Positions 12,189 to 23,503 of a stretch of DNA of 64,000 nucleotides are shown here, piece after piece. Below the pieces are notes generated by a model. That model saw only the letters and a list, made by a program, of their open reading frames with translations, was not told the origin of the DNA and did not search any database. This stretch comes from Thereva unica (Eukaryota > Arthropoda > Insecta > Diptera > Therevidae): positions 93,732,070 through 93,796,069 of the forward strand of contig OX465282.1 of the NCBI GenBank assembly GCA_949987705.1, written 5' to 3'. The translations under genes and the position numbers were made by a program. Position 1 is the first letter of the stretch. Every line of letters starts with the position of its first letter.

Positions 12189-12675
12189 CCAGTAGGAATT
12201 CTAGGAAGGCCTTACCGATGGAGCACTGAAATAAGTACTCATCTGGTAAGGGGTACCCCTTATTTTCTTGGTGCTAGATGAGCCCTTATATAACCCATTA
12301 CAAGAGAAGGCAGATGGTAAGGTGTAGTCCAGCATTAGACCCAAACAAGTAAGAATCTGCCCGATGACTCAAGGGAGCTTTCCTGGAGTTTTCATAAATT
12401 TTATAGAAAAAAAGAAAACAGGCAATTATCTTCGTCGACATAAAATGCGACATTAGCATACTCAATAGCCCGGCTCTCATTCGATACGGAGGACAAGCAG
12501 CTTTGGAGAAGTGGTTAGAATTTAGTTGGGGGACTGCTTAGGTAAAGCCACTCTCGGGCTTGGAAAGAAAAAGGCATTTGTAAAAGATGAACAAAATAAA
12601 AGCTTTTCGATACCGGATCACATATCTACAGGCGCCCATGAATATTTCTTTTTGCAATGTTCCATTTCCCACTGG
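12189..12675 (+). mobile_element. hAT-like non-autonomous repeat, copy 1
   Basis: This shares a long similar stretch (about 12370-12650) with the inverted copy at 49598-50111, including TTAGTTGGGGGACTGCTT, CTCAATAGCCCGGCTCTCAT and CTTTTCGATACCGGATCACAT. Its ends are CCCAGTAGGA at the left and TTCCCACTGGG at the right, matching the CCCAGTGGG termini of the other copy. A 69-codon ORF inside (12526-12735) has a counterpart in the other copy, but it is short, lacks a recognisable domain and is best read as shared repeat sequence. The right end lies in a 20-bp perfect palindrome. Confidence 0.7.
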
Positions 12676-12687
12676 GGCCCCAGTGGG
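12668..12687. repeat. Perfect 20-bp palindrome
   Basis: CCCACTGGGGCCCCAGTGGG equals its own reverse complement. It joins the right end of the hAT-like repeat to a following segment that begins with the same terminus in reverse, as expected at a head-to-head junction of two termini. Confidence 0.9.
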
Positions 12688-13084
12688 ACTTGTAAGACAG
12701 AAGTACTGAAAAGAGCACTTACTAGCAAGGGGTAGGCCTTACTATACCCCTTACAGATGAGCGGTTCTGTAAGTACTCTAAGGTAAGTACTTATGTGACT
12801 GCTCTAAAGAGTGCCGTCTAATGCCCCTGGCTTCACCTACCTCAGTTCAATAATGTTCAGTTCAATCCACATAAGTGGCTTCATCGGCTAAAGTCCTGTG
12901 CATGTTCAATTCGTGCTTGAAGTCAGAAGTTTGAAATGCAATAGCTCACTACGAGCGAGCTTTTACGTTTAACTTCAGTTCGAGTTTAACTTCAGTTCGG
13001 TGGTTTTCTGTTGGTTTTAAAAGTCGAATCTAGTGGTCTCTCGAGGAAAGAGTTGACAACGCTCGTTTTTAGTTTTATCTTGTT
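12688..13084. other. Unassigned interval next to the palindrome
   Basis: It begins with short segments resembling the left arm of the preceding repeat (AAGTACTC, AAGGGGTA, GGCCTTAC). Further on, CTTCAGTTCG and AGTTCAAT are repeated a few times (12843-13000). No gene is supported. Confidence 0.4.
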
Positions 13085-13441
13085 TTTTAAGTGAAAGGCT
13101 GGCATACAGAGGTAAAGCCTCTTTTTACTGTCAACGGTTTATATTACTGCGTGCAATGTCGGACAGCAAGATAATAGTCCGAAAGATGGTGGAGAAAAGA
13201 ACCAACCTATCAAATAGTCCCACGATAGAACGCCGACTTCGAGTACAGAACAGGAGATGGCTACTTCGCTTATTATAGTTAGAGACAATGGCAGGAAAGA
13301 AAATTTTTGTAAAGAGGTAAAATCACTTATCTAGGGGGAAGAAATGGAAAGACGAGGAAACTTTGCTGCGGACTGGATTCGAGCCACGGAACTCTGAGAT
13401 GGTAGTCGGGCGGCTTAATTCCTACGCTACCAAGCCGGGTT
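13085..13441 (-). mobile_element. tRNA-derived SINE, copy 1 (minus strand)
   Basis: Read on the minus strand it starts near 13441 with a tRNA-like head: an A-box-like TGGTAGCGTAGGAATTAAGC and, about 45 nt further, a B-box-like GGCTCGAATCC (13375-13385, one difference from GGTTCGANTCC). The body ends near 13085 with a segment (ACTGTCAACGG, GTGCAATGTCGGACAGCA, GTGAAAGGCTGG read on +) that is similar to 62870-62960 of the second copy. The head is too degenerate to be a working tRNA. An internal RNA polymerase III promoter is expected from the family. Confidence 0.75.
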
Positions 13442-13814
13442 AAATGTGTGACGTTGATAGTGACATTCAAATATTGTTAGTTTTATGGAATGTGTTACGG
13501 GAAAAGCACACCTTTAATGTATTTATAGATACTTTTCGTTTTATAATATCGACGCTGATTTAAAATATTTAAGCCATAAGCAATCCTCTTCAATTATATC
13601 AGCACAAAAACTACTTAATCGAGCCGCATAGCGTAAATCATCAATTGGTCTAAATTGTATCATTCGACCAATTTCATCACTGTCAAAATTTATGCCTTCA
13701 AAAAAAATTTATGCCTTCAAAAATGTAAAATATAGCAAACATTAATGTTATATGAGAATTTATGTTTCGTAGTTTTTTTGTTATTTCTACCAAGAAAAGC
13801 AAAGGAGAATGAAA
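13442..13814. other. Unassigned interval
   Basis: Moderately AT-rich sequence. ATGCCTTCAAAAA is directly repeated (13691 and 13711). No gene or transposon end was recognised. Confidence 0.4.
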
Positions 13815-14267
13815 ATTTTGGTACCAACCTCCAATAGTTATGTGTAATACCTCGTTGGATAGGACTTTTTGAGCTGAATGTAAGTTACTATAACACCTAG
13901 TTCGAAATCCTTGTCCGTTCGGAGAAAAACGGTCAGAACTGTATAAAGATAGAGTTTTACATATCACCATGTACTTTTGTAACCGTATAACCTATTTCCA
14001 TGAATAAGGCACCAATGAACGCAGAATTCCTCCACCTATCTATGACGGTGAAATCGATGGACCTATCTTAAAAAAATTTTGAGTTATAAGTCGAAATGTT
14101 GTTTTTTTTTTAAATAAAAATGTCAACTTCACCTACCTCATACTCCAAAAATACGTAGTACTTTCGGACAAAGATTTCGAACTACGCGCCATAATAACTT
14201 AAATTCAGCTCAAAAAGACCTATCCAACGAGGTACCACACATAGCTATTGGAGGTGGTACCAAAGTC
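13815..14267. repeat. Inverted repeat, ~105-bp arms
   Basis: The left arm (about 13815-13920) and right arm (about 14164-14267) are reverse complements with about 85-90% identity by eye. Both carry TCCAACGAGGTA or its complement, ATTCAGCTCAAAAAG and GATTTCGAACTA. The spacer is about 245 bp and contains a segment (TACATATCACCATGTA to TTCCATGAATAAGG) that is also found, diverged, at 59238-59290. It is probably a foldback-type or MITE element; no flanking duplication was seen. Confidence 0.8.
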
Positions 14268-14839
14268 CATACATTTTCTGGCATCCTCTTTTGAAACCTT
14301 GCAAGTTTTGCTTTGATGGGGTCGGTTTTTGGGCATTACATCCATTCTGATTCTGAACTCAAGTTGAATAACACAATTTTTCTACCATGAGCTAGACATA
14401 GAAGGAAGTGGTACTCTACCCGCATCGAAACTGCGTCTTAATATGTGTGTGTCATGTTGCTCGGTTCATGTCAGCTCACACGCTCTATAAGCGACTCTAT
14501 TTGTGCCTTGCCTTATTTCTTGAAGAATTTGCGTTTTTCTTGTTCACGCCTTAACTTGAGAATGATTTTACCGATTTCATTCATCTTTTTTTTAAGTTTT
14601 CTAATACTTTTTAGAAGGTTCTTAGGAAAGACAAATTAGAAAAAAATGGATAGTTTCAGAAAATTTAACGACTAATGTGTGAATGTCCTAATGCTTTTAC
14701 ACCGTGCAACCGATCTTAATGAAATTTTAACCATGTGCTATTTACATTAACAGAAAGAACATAAGCTATTCTATTACCTTCTAAAGCCACTCCTAAATGG
14801 CTCTGTCAGGAAAAGCTTCGTTGAAAATCGTCGCAGTTT
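14268..14839. other. Unassigned interval
   Basis: No conserved domain or terminus was recognised. Short ORFs of 60-90 codons occur but have no supporting feature. Confidence 0.4.
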
Positions 14840-15690
14840 CGAAATTTTGCATGAAGGTTCATGGGGGTTTCCCATGATGCACTTCGAAGCCCGGTTTTGA
14901 AAAGTGCAAAATGGCCGCCGAAATTCAAAATGGCCGCGGAAATATGGTTGAATTTGCCAATTTTGTTCCGATTCCAATGAAAGTGGGCATCTAGGTGTTT
15001 TCAAGGTCGCAAAAAACAAATTTATTATCAAAACTTATAAATTCAAATGGCCGCGCCAATATGGCGGATGAATTTTGTTAACTTTGTTCTGATTCTAATG
15101 AAAGTGGGTATCTCGGGTTTTCTAAGGTAGGAAACAACGAATTTTTGATCAAAACTGTGGGTCGAAAATTCAAAATGGCCGCCACAAATGTAGTCAGATT
15201 CCAATGAATATCGGTATATGGAATTTTTTAAGATGGCAAATAAGGAATTTATGATCGAAACATATAAATTCAAAATTTCGGGGCCAACATGGCCGACGAA
15301 TTTTGCCAATTAAGTGTCCCGCCCGGTTAGCGTTATGTAGGGTGTTCAATAGTTGGATTATCTTAGCTAAAAATGGAAAAAAATTGAACATATTTTATCC
15401 CGAATATGGATTAAGAATTGATCAACAAAATTTTTTTTTGGAGAGATGGTAAGGAGAAGCGAAAATGTGGGATTTATATGCAATGGATGGGAATTAAAGA
15501 AACCCTCCACCTCAGCAATTTTAGGTATAAGCTTTAAAAGGAAAAGGCTGGCAAGCTTTAGCCATACAGGAAAAGGCTAGGTAAACAAACAAAACTTGAG
15601 TGAGTGGCATTGCAGATGGGAACCAAGGGGACAAGCAATTGTCACTTTATTTTGCTTCGATGGGCGCAGCGATGCGCAACGAGTTCCAGC
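14840..15690 (-). repeat. Dispersed repeat with ~124-bp tandem units and AATGGCCGCC motifs
   Basis: Three diverged units start with GATTCCAATGAAAGTGGG-like sequence at 14967, 15091 and 15198 (spacings 124 and 107). Each is followed by TTTTCAAGG/TTTCTAAGG, ATCAAAAC and a CAAAATGGCCGC motif. At the right, ATACTAGCTGGAACTCGTTG (minus strand, ending near 15690) resembles the start of the repeat at 46424 (TTACTAGCTGGGACCCGTTA). So this is an inverted member of the same repeat family. The ORFs across it are by-products of the units. Confidence 0.7.
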
Positions 15691-15789
15691 TAGTATAAAA
15701 AAAAATTTAAATTTTTCTAAAGACTTCAATAGTTTGCCATTGATTGATGAAGTATGAAAGTTCGATGGAATGTTTGAAGTGAAAAATGA

Positions 15790-17460
15790 TGTGTATTTCA
15801 ATTTATGCTTGTTTTCTCTAACGCGCAGAAAATTCCAGAAGTTTTAAATGTTTATTTTTTATACAATATCAGAAAAATTGCAGTTAAGATTTTGATATTT
15901 TGAAATAAAATTTGTTTTGTAGATTGGCAAATGTAAAAAGTTTGAATAGTATAAAATCTAGTAATTTAAATAGGGTATTGTGAAGCGAATCTATTTTTTG
16001 TATAAGAAATATATGTTTATATATGTATATACTTATAGATACATAGAAATATATATAGATATATACATATACATATATATATAGAACAAATTGTATATGT
16101 AGTATTTCAATTTTATGCAATCGAGCAATTATATAAAGACGAAACATTTGTAAAGACACAAGAAAACTTAGTACATGTTAATTTTTGCAAATAATGACTA
16201 TTATTTATTTTATAAACACTGCAATGAATGAATTATTTTTTTCCAAAAACAAAAACAATACACAGTATTTTTAATCATCAATCTTTTTCATTCTAAAAAT
16301 ATGTTTTTTTTTCAGTCATGGTTTTCTATATATATTTTTTTTGTCTGTTTCATTTTGTTTTCTAAATGGTATTTGGTTTGCATGTGCGGTGCTCTTTAAG
16401 AATATTGTTTCGAAAGAAATAAATAATTATGGTTTGGCAAGAATAAAGGATTTTTATGATAAATTTCAAATAAAAAAGAATAAAATAATTTCATCTTTTT
16501 TTAATTTTATTATATGAATATGTTTATAATAATAATAATAATTAATAATCATAATAATAATTAATAATTTTTTTTTCATAACAAGTTATTCTTTTTTTTG
16601 TTTTATTAGTTTTGGCAATAATTTTGTTTTTTTTATATTAAATGTGTTAAAAACAAATTGTTCAGTTTTTTTTTCATTTTAATTATTTTTTTTATATATA
16701 ATATATTTATGTATATAAGTTAATAAATAATTCCATTGTATCATCTAAAAATTATAAAATAATAGAAAAACAAAAATTATAGACGGTTGGATTTTTTTTG
16801 TTTTCTCGTTTGTTTCTTTTTTTGGTTCAATATTTAATAATGCCGTTTTTTGTATTTTTTTTTGGGTTTTTTGTATTTTTTTTCTTTTTAAAAATTTTCT
16901 ATGATTTTATTTTTTCTTCTTTTATTTCTTAATCAGTTATTAAAGTTGATTTCTAAATTTTAGATTCCCTAGATTTTTTTGCTTGAAAGCAGATAATTTT
17001 TTTTTCTTTAAATATAGATAATAATAATTTCCGAAAAGAAATATTCTTAAAGTATGGATTAAATAGTATGAAAGTATTTTTTTTATTTTTTTTTATATTA
17101 TATAATATGTGTGTGTGTGTTGTTTGTTTGTTTTTATTTTTTTTTTAAATACTTTCAACAATTTTTCTTTGCATTGTTCTTGTTTACTAAAATTTTTTTA
17201 ATTTAATTTAATTAATTAATTAATTTTTTTATTTACAATATAAATTCGCTTGTCTAGCCTTTTCATATAGGATGCCAGTCGACACAAAGGCTCATTATAT
17301 AATATATAAAAGCACTTTGAGCTTTGATCTAAGCGCCGATCGTGGTCAAGAAATATATTTATATAAATTTTTTTTGTTATTTATTTATAATACATATGTA
17401 TATGCAAAGTGTTTTAAGTCTATGATAGGCGTTTTTTTTAAACAGGTAATAGCTTGATTT
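15790..17460. other. AT-rich, T-biased island B
   Basis: Gene-free, very AT-rich sequence with T runs on the + strand, a TA-rich microsatellite (about 16017-16085), AATAATAATTAATAAT-type runs (16525-16570) and a short TG run (about 17106-17120). No gene, RNA or transposon end was recognised. Its composition matches island A. Confidence 0.6.
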
Positions 17461-17689
17461 GTTATTAGTAAAATGTTTGTGTAGAAGTAAGTGAAGACAG
17501 CTTGAGCATCTATTTGAAACATTCATTTATAATATTAATTGCAGAGGTGTCAAAATAAGTGCAGGCTCTGATCATTGTTAGCCAGAATCATTATTCTTAA
17601 AGCAGCAGGACTCCAGACGGAATACAGCAATGTTCAGTGTCAATAGTCTTTGATTTAGCTTATTATAATCTTAACATACTAAGGCTTAT

Positions 17690-18840
17690 TCCTCCCTCCT
17701 TTGAATCGTGTGGCTAGGGAGAGCGCAACCATCGCAGCCCTTAGAATAAAATAATCTGGTTCTTGGAGCGGAATCAGTGGAGGACACACCAAGGTGCTGA
17801 ACTCTGTTACCATCCCCACAAAAACGGATTTCTGCATACCCGAGATTAACTTTACGAAAAACTACGGAATGCACATCCCTTCACGTTGTGAATGGAGCAA
17901 CAGGCCACACAGTTTTCAGGGTGCCACAAACTTCTGTGCTGATGGCTATAAGTTCGAAGGTTGAGTAGGAGGAAGGGTCTTTTCCCCAGAGCTTGGGAAT
18001 GAAGTTTCATTCTGACTACCCGATCACTGTAGTGTGAACCGGAGGTTCTAGCAATACATGAAGCTGTTCTACTAATCAAGTGGCAAGGCGACAGGAATCG
18101 GACTATCTACATCTTCTCAGATAGCCAAGTAGCTCTAAAAGCCCTGCGCTCTTGCACAAACAGCTCTAGAACTACCTCTGAATGTCCCAGATATCTTAAC
18201 GAGATGGCTTAACAGTTCAGAGCCCTCCTCGTATGGGTGCCTGGGCACCGAAATTTAGAGGGAAATTGTAAAACTGACGAGCTGGCTAAGAAAGGCACGG
18301 CCGCTACTCTCCTTCCAGGAAAGAGTTGGTATGTCTTGGGCGACTTTTAAACTCCGATGCAAACAGTACCCAATGCAACAGGTGGAAAAGCATTGGAGGG
18401 ATCTTAATGCCCCGTGGCCAAATTAACCTGGACCTTTTATGATCTCAGGCCGACCACCTCACCACTGAGCCTCGGGAGATAAGACCTCTCAGTATAGTGC
18501 GAGTGCTGACCAGACACTGTCTGATAGGAACGCATGCGACCATGTTTTGAGACCTACGAGTTATGCAGACGCTGTAAGAATCCGCACGAGGAGGAAAGTG
18601 TACTACATCTCCTCTGTCACTGCCCAGCCATAGGCACTGGTGCTCCCTTTCTCGAAGACTGGGATCCTGCAACTTAGAAGATTTATTACTTCCTCGAGAT
18701 AGTTTAGCGAAGAAACGACACTTGAACATCAGATTTAAAGTGGGGTCACTACGGCATCATAATGCGCCTCTCCCTTTGACCTAAGTGTATCAGCTCAAAC
18801 CAACAGCTCAGCCATATCTAACCTATTTATATTCAATAAA
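17690..18840 (+). pseudogene. 3' part of an RNase H-containing LINE (LOA/I-type)
   Basis: Across several frames the + strand encodes the C-terminal end of an I-superfamily LINE. It begins with an RNase H start, FCADGYKFEG and VGGRVFSPELGNEV (first catalytic Asp in CADG). It continues with RLYIFSDSQVALKAL (second Asp region) and LVWVPGHRNLEGNCKTDELAK (third, WxPGH and the last Asp). A terminal zinc-knuckle-like CRRCKNPHEEESVLHLLCHC follows, and the 3' tail ends near 18840. Multiple stops and frameshifts show that it is dead. The RT domain is not present, so the copy is 5'-truncated around 17690. RNase H with a C-terminal CCHC motif separates it from the CR1 and RTE copies in the window and groups it with 54506-56591. 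Confidence 0.75.
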
Positions 18841-19536
18841 TAGGCTAGTACAAGCCAACTTAGTTAGATATATCAGCAATAGAAAAAATAACATGTAGTT
18901 AAGATAAATAATTCTATAGGTTTTAAATCACCCCCAATGTATATTAGACAGCCTAGACGTTTTAAAGACCATCGTCATGAGCAAGTTATAGATACAAAAT
19001 TGGTGGACAAAATTAACACTTCGCCACAAAAGTGAAGGTAAAACGTGCAGGCTGATAAGAAGGAAGAGTCGCAGGACGCTTATTTGCTTGATATCCAAAA
19101 TGAAAAATGTAATATTTATTATTCACACCTGTTATTCAAGGGCTCTTAAGGAGCATCAGCGCGGGCAAAGACACTGTCAACTGTCACTGTAAAAACAAGA
19201 GAACAGGAGGAGAGTAAGGGCGGATACCTACGGAGTAAATCAAAGCATTCTGCATGCATCAAACGACGACCTATAAAGCAACATACATGATAGCAGGAAT
19301 AATCCCTTCGTTCGTTAATCGCTTTGAAGCTGGAGACAGATAAACGCCAGATGGAATAGAAGTCTGTGCATACAAATGCGAGCTAACAGATTGTTGCCTG
19401 AACGCCTTGCACACACAGCCAAAGTCGCTCTACTTTCAACTTTTCCTGCGATGTCGCGGCGTAGTCTCATGATACATGAGTCAATGAATCAATACATTCG
19501 AGCTGTCACTTGGCTGTTAGTATGCCGACGGAGGGA
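18841..19536. other. Unassigned interval
   Basis: Sequence of mixed composition with no recognised domain. Small ORFs occur without support. Confidence 0.4.
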
Positions 19537-19803
19537 TCAGGGCATAGGAATACCCAGAGCGCGTCCAGAATTTAAAAAGATCCTCTTGAATCCAGTAAAC
19601 AGTTTCTTTAAGCCGATGTGCATTGTGTAGAGAACAAGTAAGGCCAACCCATGCAGCCTGTCCTGAGATATGGTATTCCGCAGATAGGATTTCAAACTTA
19701 TTAAGCAAGAAAATATCCTCTCCGGATTTGCTCTTCTAAGCAACAAGGCACTAGGCAGACTGCTGAACTTGTTCAAGCGGTCTGGCCTACAAATATGAGG
19801 CAA
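19537..19803 (-). pseudogene. hAT transposase C-terminal (dimerisation) fragment
   Basis: An 88-codon minus-strand ORF reads ISLKSYLRNTISQDRLHGLALLVLYT. This matches the pattern of the hAT-family C-terminal dimerisation domain as found in ZMYM-type transposases (L-K-S/T-Y/W-L-R-x-T-M/I-x-Q-x-R-L-x-x-L-A-L-L). The catalytic RNase H-fold part and the zinc finger are not seen. It is a short remnant with unrelated sequence on both sides. Confidence 0.65.
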
Positions 19804-20195
19804 AAAGCCGTAGTACTATAGGCCAAATTAATGGTACAGGCAGTACCTCGGGACCCAATACCTCACACAGGAAAAAAATTTGATGTAATTATTTGAATAC
19901 TTTTATTTCCATTAACCATGCCTGATGGAATTGCTTGACGCTTGAATGAACGTGTAATGGTCGCCTTAAAGTTATCCCTAAGATGCTAGTTGAGTCAGCC
20001 GTTAAGCTAGCTCCAGACTCACGCCGTGAACAGCCGCGAATACCCGTGAACGCGAGTCTGGGTGGTTTTCTCGCCTAATTCGCTGCTTCTTTTTCGTGGA
20101 TGTGAATTCACGACGTGAGTGTGAAACCTCCTTTACATTCGAGATAGAAGCTATATCGGTGTTATCGAGAAAATTGGAAAAACCGCTAAAATCAC
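19804..20195. other. Unassigned interval with a short MITE-like motif
   Basis: CCAGACTCACGCCGTGAAC (near 20012) resembles CTAGACTCACGCCAAGAAC at 34469, and CACGACGTGAG/CACGGCTTGAG motifs occur in both places. This suggests a shared, degraded element. No gene is supported. Confidence 0.4.
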
Positions 20196-20221
20196 TTCAC
20201 GTAATTAATGGACGACCCCTT
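20196..20221 (-). repeat. Terminus of a GGGGTCGTCC-type element
   Basis: CACGTAATTAATGGACGACC-CCTTA is the exact reverse complement of a 25-bp stretch at 32992-33017. With the adjoining TTA/TAA it looks like one end of a TAA-target MITE extending leftwards. The other end was not found. Confidence 0.6.
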
Positions 20222-20579
20222 ACGTTTCATTTACTTTTACGAAATTTTCTTTTGTTACAAGCTTGTAATACTGGGTGTAGTAAAAGTATGCGTAACTTTC
20301 AAAGTTATACGTTATGTTTCAGTAGCCAATACTTTTAGTAAATATGATTTATTGTTTGTTTAATTTGTGAAGAAATATTGGTAAATCAATATTAACTTTT
20401 TTGGATACATTTTATATTATGGTGTTCGTGTTGGTCAATCTTAATGTGTAACTTGCACGCCATTTTGCGCCAAACGTGACAGTTAAATGTCAAATATGCA
20501 CCAATAAATGTCAAAAATGCACCAATAATTTTCTACACAAATATGTTATATTCTCAAAGAAAACCAAGGAATCACCTGC
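20222..20579. other. Unassigned interval
   Basis: Contains a short direct repeat, AATGTCAAA-TATGCACCAATAA and AATGTCAAA-AATGCACCAATAA (20487-20532). No gene was recognised. Confidence 0.4.
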
Positions 20580-22030
20580 TTAAAATATAGCTTTTTTTAG
20601 GATTAAGGCATCCTGCACATACATACATATGAATGAGTTATTTTTCTTTTTCAAAAATATAATGAACAAAACGTTTGTAAATGATTTTTTTATGCTGTAT
20701 GTGTATAGGTTTGTATCTAGATGTATGTGAAAAGATGTAGCTGTTTTCTTTTTTTTCTTATAATGGTGAATATGAGATTTTGGTCTTTTAACAGTTTTTT
20801 TTTTATCAAATAACAGGATTTTGATTTATGTTATATTAATTTTTTTATTTCTTTTTCCGTGGTTTTATTCTTTGTTTTATGCAAACAGAATATGTATTAA
20901 AATGCATTTTGTTTTCTCACAGTAGTAACTTATAATTTCCATTTCTGTTTATTTTAAATATGGTTTTTTTTGTTTTTTTTTTTATAGTATTTTGTTAGTA
21001 AGATAGTTCAAATGGTTTCATATATAGTTCAACCAAGTTTATATACAATAACTTATCATTTTCTTTCTTTCAAAAATTTCCTTGTTTATTAAAAAGTTAC
21101 TCTTACTATTTTTCAATTTAATTTTTTGTTCTTCTTTTATTAGTTTAAATATATTTCTTCATTTTTTTCTGTTCAATCTTCTTTTACCTTTAAATAAATA
21201 TAAGATCATATGTTTTTATTTCCACTTATCTGCATCGTATGTGTTTCATAAATATATATAATATATATGCACTTGTTTTTCTTGGTTTTTTTTTTGTTAT
21301 TTTCATTTTCATTTTGTTTTGTAAATAAGAGCATTACAAATTCCGACAAATGTTTTGTTATTTTGTTTTTTTATATATTTTCAAAGTTGTTTATTTTTGT
21401 TTTTTTTTTTTTCAAATAAACATTATTCTTCTTTTAAAATACACAATTGTAATATACCTTTTTCTTACCTTTATCTAAGGTAAATAAATTTCTTCTTTTT
21501 TTGTAATAATAATAGCGATAATAAATATATATTAGTTTTTTTTTTCAAAAATTTCAGTTCGCGCTGTAACTTTTTTTTCAATTTTTAAACTTAAAAACTT
21601 TTTTTTTATAATAATCTATAATAATAATAATCGTTTAAACAATTAAAATTTAGTCGTGCTTGTTTTATATCGACACTGTTCCTTGTAATCAATATAGTAG
21701 TTAATTTTTTTTAAATATCTTTTTAACTTTTTAAAGTTAATTCTAAAACCTATAATCCTACTTGCGCTAAATGTATTGTATCGTTTTTTTTCTCTTATTA
21801 CTGCTTATTACTAAAAATGTTTTTTTTATTGTGTATTAAATGCATTTATTTTATTTTGGTTTGTGTGTTATTTTTTTTAAAATTAATTAGAAGATATTGA
21901 TTTATCTCAGATAAAATTATAAATATAAGTCAATGCTCAAAGTGAACAAAATATATGTAGATATAAAGTAGAAACGTCGATATACTTGTACGCACTAATA
22001 AAGAAATATTATTCAAATGAAAACTTGGTA
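20580..22030. other. AT-rich, T-biased island C
   Basis: Gene-free, very AT-rich sequence with many T runs on the + strand (for example 20789-20801 and 21400-21412). No domain, RNA or transposon end was recognised. It shares the character of the other islands. Confidence 0.6.
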
Positions 22031-22662
22031 TTTACTGGTAGAACTGGTTTCATTTAATATTTCTCATCTTCTACGAAACTTGAATGTCTTAAAACACTCG
22101 AACTTTTTTTTAACAAACTGAATACAAACTAAATTTCTACAAGTTTGAAAGAAAAAAATAATTGTTCGGTCATTGAACTATCATCCATCGATTATCATAC
22201 TCTAAAAATTGAGATCGCGAGGGTGTTTGCATAAATAGTTCAACAATGGCCAACTTGAACGAGTTTGGAAAATGAACTAAAATTCTGTATTATAAACTCG
22301 ATGCAATTTTTCACAGGTTTGATGATCGATTAGAAACAGAATTATGTTATTCAGCTTATTCATATGAGTACACCTTATAACTACTTTCCTTTCACGATAA
22401 TGTATTCGTAACTAACATTACAACGTCTCTATTGTATCATGATCGTTTTCGAACTTTGCACCGAATTGTCTTACCTTCAAAATCGTCTGCATTCTCGATA
22501 GTTCTCCCGTTCTTTTTCCCCTACCTAAGCACAGGATCGGTGCTTAAACCGGGGGCCACTTATGGTTATGTGTTTTCGCCGTTAACAATGTCAATTTATA
22601 CCTATATTTGGAGTAATTACCCCTCGATTTATACGGTACTTAATTTAATTAGCTGAACTTAA
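22031..22662. other. Unassigned interval
   Basis: Less AT-rich than the island before it. A 74-codon ORF (22432-22656) has no recognisable feature. It ends at the TAA that starts the MITE chain. Confidence 0.4.
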
Positions 22663-22937
22663 GGGGTGTTTACTTCCTAGACTCAAAGTGGAAGAACAAA
22701 GTGGCCCTGTTCAAAATACAAGCGCAAAGTTTCGTCGAAAGCTCGAAACTTTTTGCAACTGTCAAACGTAAAACTTTTAACACTGTCGCAGAGAAAACAA
22801 TTTAACGAGCTGCAAAGCCTTTTTATTAGTTTCAAACATTTCCACATTTCGTTTTTGATTTTTTAAACTGTCAAAAACAAGGTAAATATGCAAAAACTTC
22901 TAACAAAATCACAAGAAACCGACGAAAGTGACATATA

Positions 22938-23503
22938 CTGAGTTTCCATGAGAGTTCACCCAGAGTTGAACCCGAGTTGAACTCCATGGAAACAGTCGCA
23001 GTCAAGAGTTTTCGTTAAAGATTTTCAACTCTGCTCAACTCAACGAAAATAGGTAGATTGAACAGAGTTCACACTACACACACAACTACAAACCGGATTG
23101 TCAAATGTTAAAAAAGTCAAAATGTCGCGCCTGGCTTGGACGTCTGAAGAAACTTTATATTTAATAAATGTTTTTAAAGAAAAATCTATTATAAAATTAA
23201 TAGATGGAAAAAGGAAAAAGACGGAAATATTTAAAGTATGTAATAGAAAATGAATTTCAGAAAAAAGGTTTTATGGATAAAAGTGCGTTATCAATTGAAC
23301 ATAAATGGAAAAACTTAAAAAAGCAATAATAACAAAAATATTACGTCAAATTTAAAAACAGCTGCTTGCTTAATACAAGTACACATTCAGCTGTCTGTAC
23401 ACAGGCAGAAAAGTCAGCCATGGAAACGCATAGAGTTGAGTCGTTGAGTTGAAGTGTGATTTCAACTCAACCTCAACTCAACTCGACTCCCATGGAAACT
23501 CGG
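22938..23503. mobile_element. TA-flanked element nested in MITE M copy 1, with SANT-like ORF
   Basis: The 566-bp element has inverted ends CTGAGTTTCCATGAGAGT and ACTCCCATGGAAACTCGG and is flanked by TA (22936-22937 and 23504-23505). Alignment with the uninterrupted site in MITE M copy 2 (GACATCTAGTAGACATTAG) fits a 2-bp TA duplication base for base, as in Tc1/mariner-type insertion. Near both ends are runs of GAGTTGA/TCAACTC. It encloses a broken Myb/SANT-like reading frame (23122-23329). A 20-bp piece of its right end (AACTCAACCTCAACTCAACT) recurs at 36651-36670. Confidence 0.78.
23122..23329 (+). pseudogene. Myb/SANT-like DNA-binding ORF, frameshifted
   Basis: The reading starts MSRLAWTSEETLYLINVFKE and continues LIDGKRKKTEIFK before a stop at 23251-23253. 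After a one-base shift near 23235 it continues KYVIENEFQKKGFMDKSALS and IEHKWKNLKKQ, then stops. W-T-x-E-E-T near the start, the hydrophobic helix with V-F-K-E, and the C-terminal H-K-W-K-N-L-K-K-Q fit the trihelix Myb/SANT-like DNA-binding domain. This is known as the accessory ORF of some PIF/Harbinger transposons and in domesticated regulators. Total length is about 69 residues, roughly one domain. It lies entirely inside the TA-flanked nested element, so it is likely the cargo of that transposon rather than a host gene. There is one visible break. Confidence 0.68.

Noticed and set aside
13698..13970. 90-codon minus-strand ORF
   Set aside because: It crosses one arm of an inverted repeat and has no domain.
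14774..15391. Overlapping minus-strand ORFs of 65-88 codons
   Set aside because: They run through tandem units with AATGGCCGCC motifs; the repetitive peptides reflect the DNA repeat.
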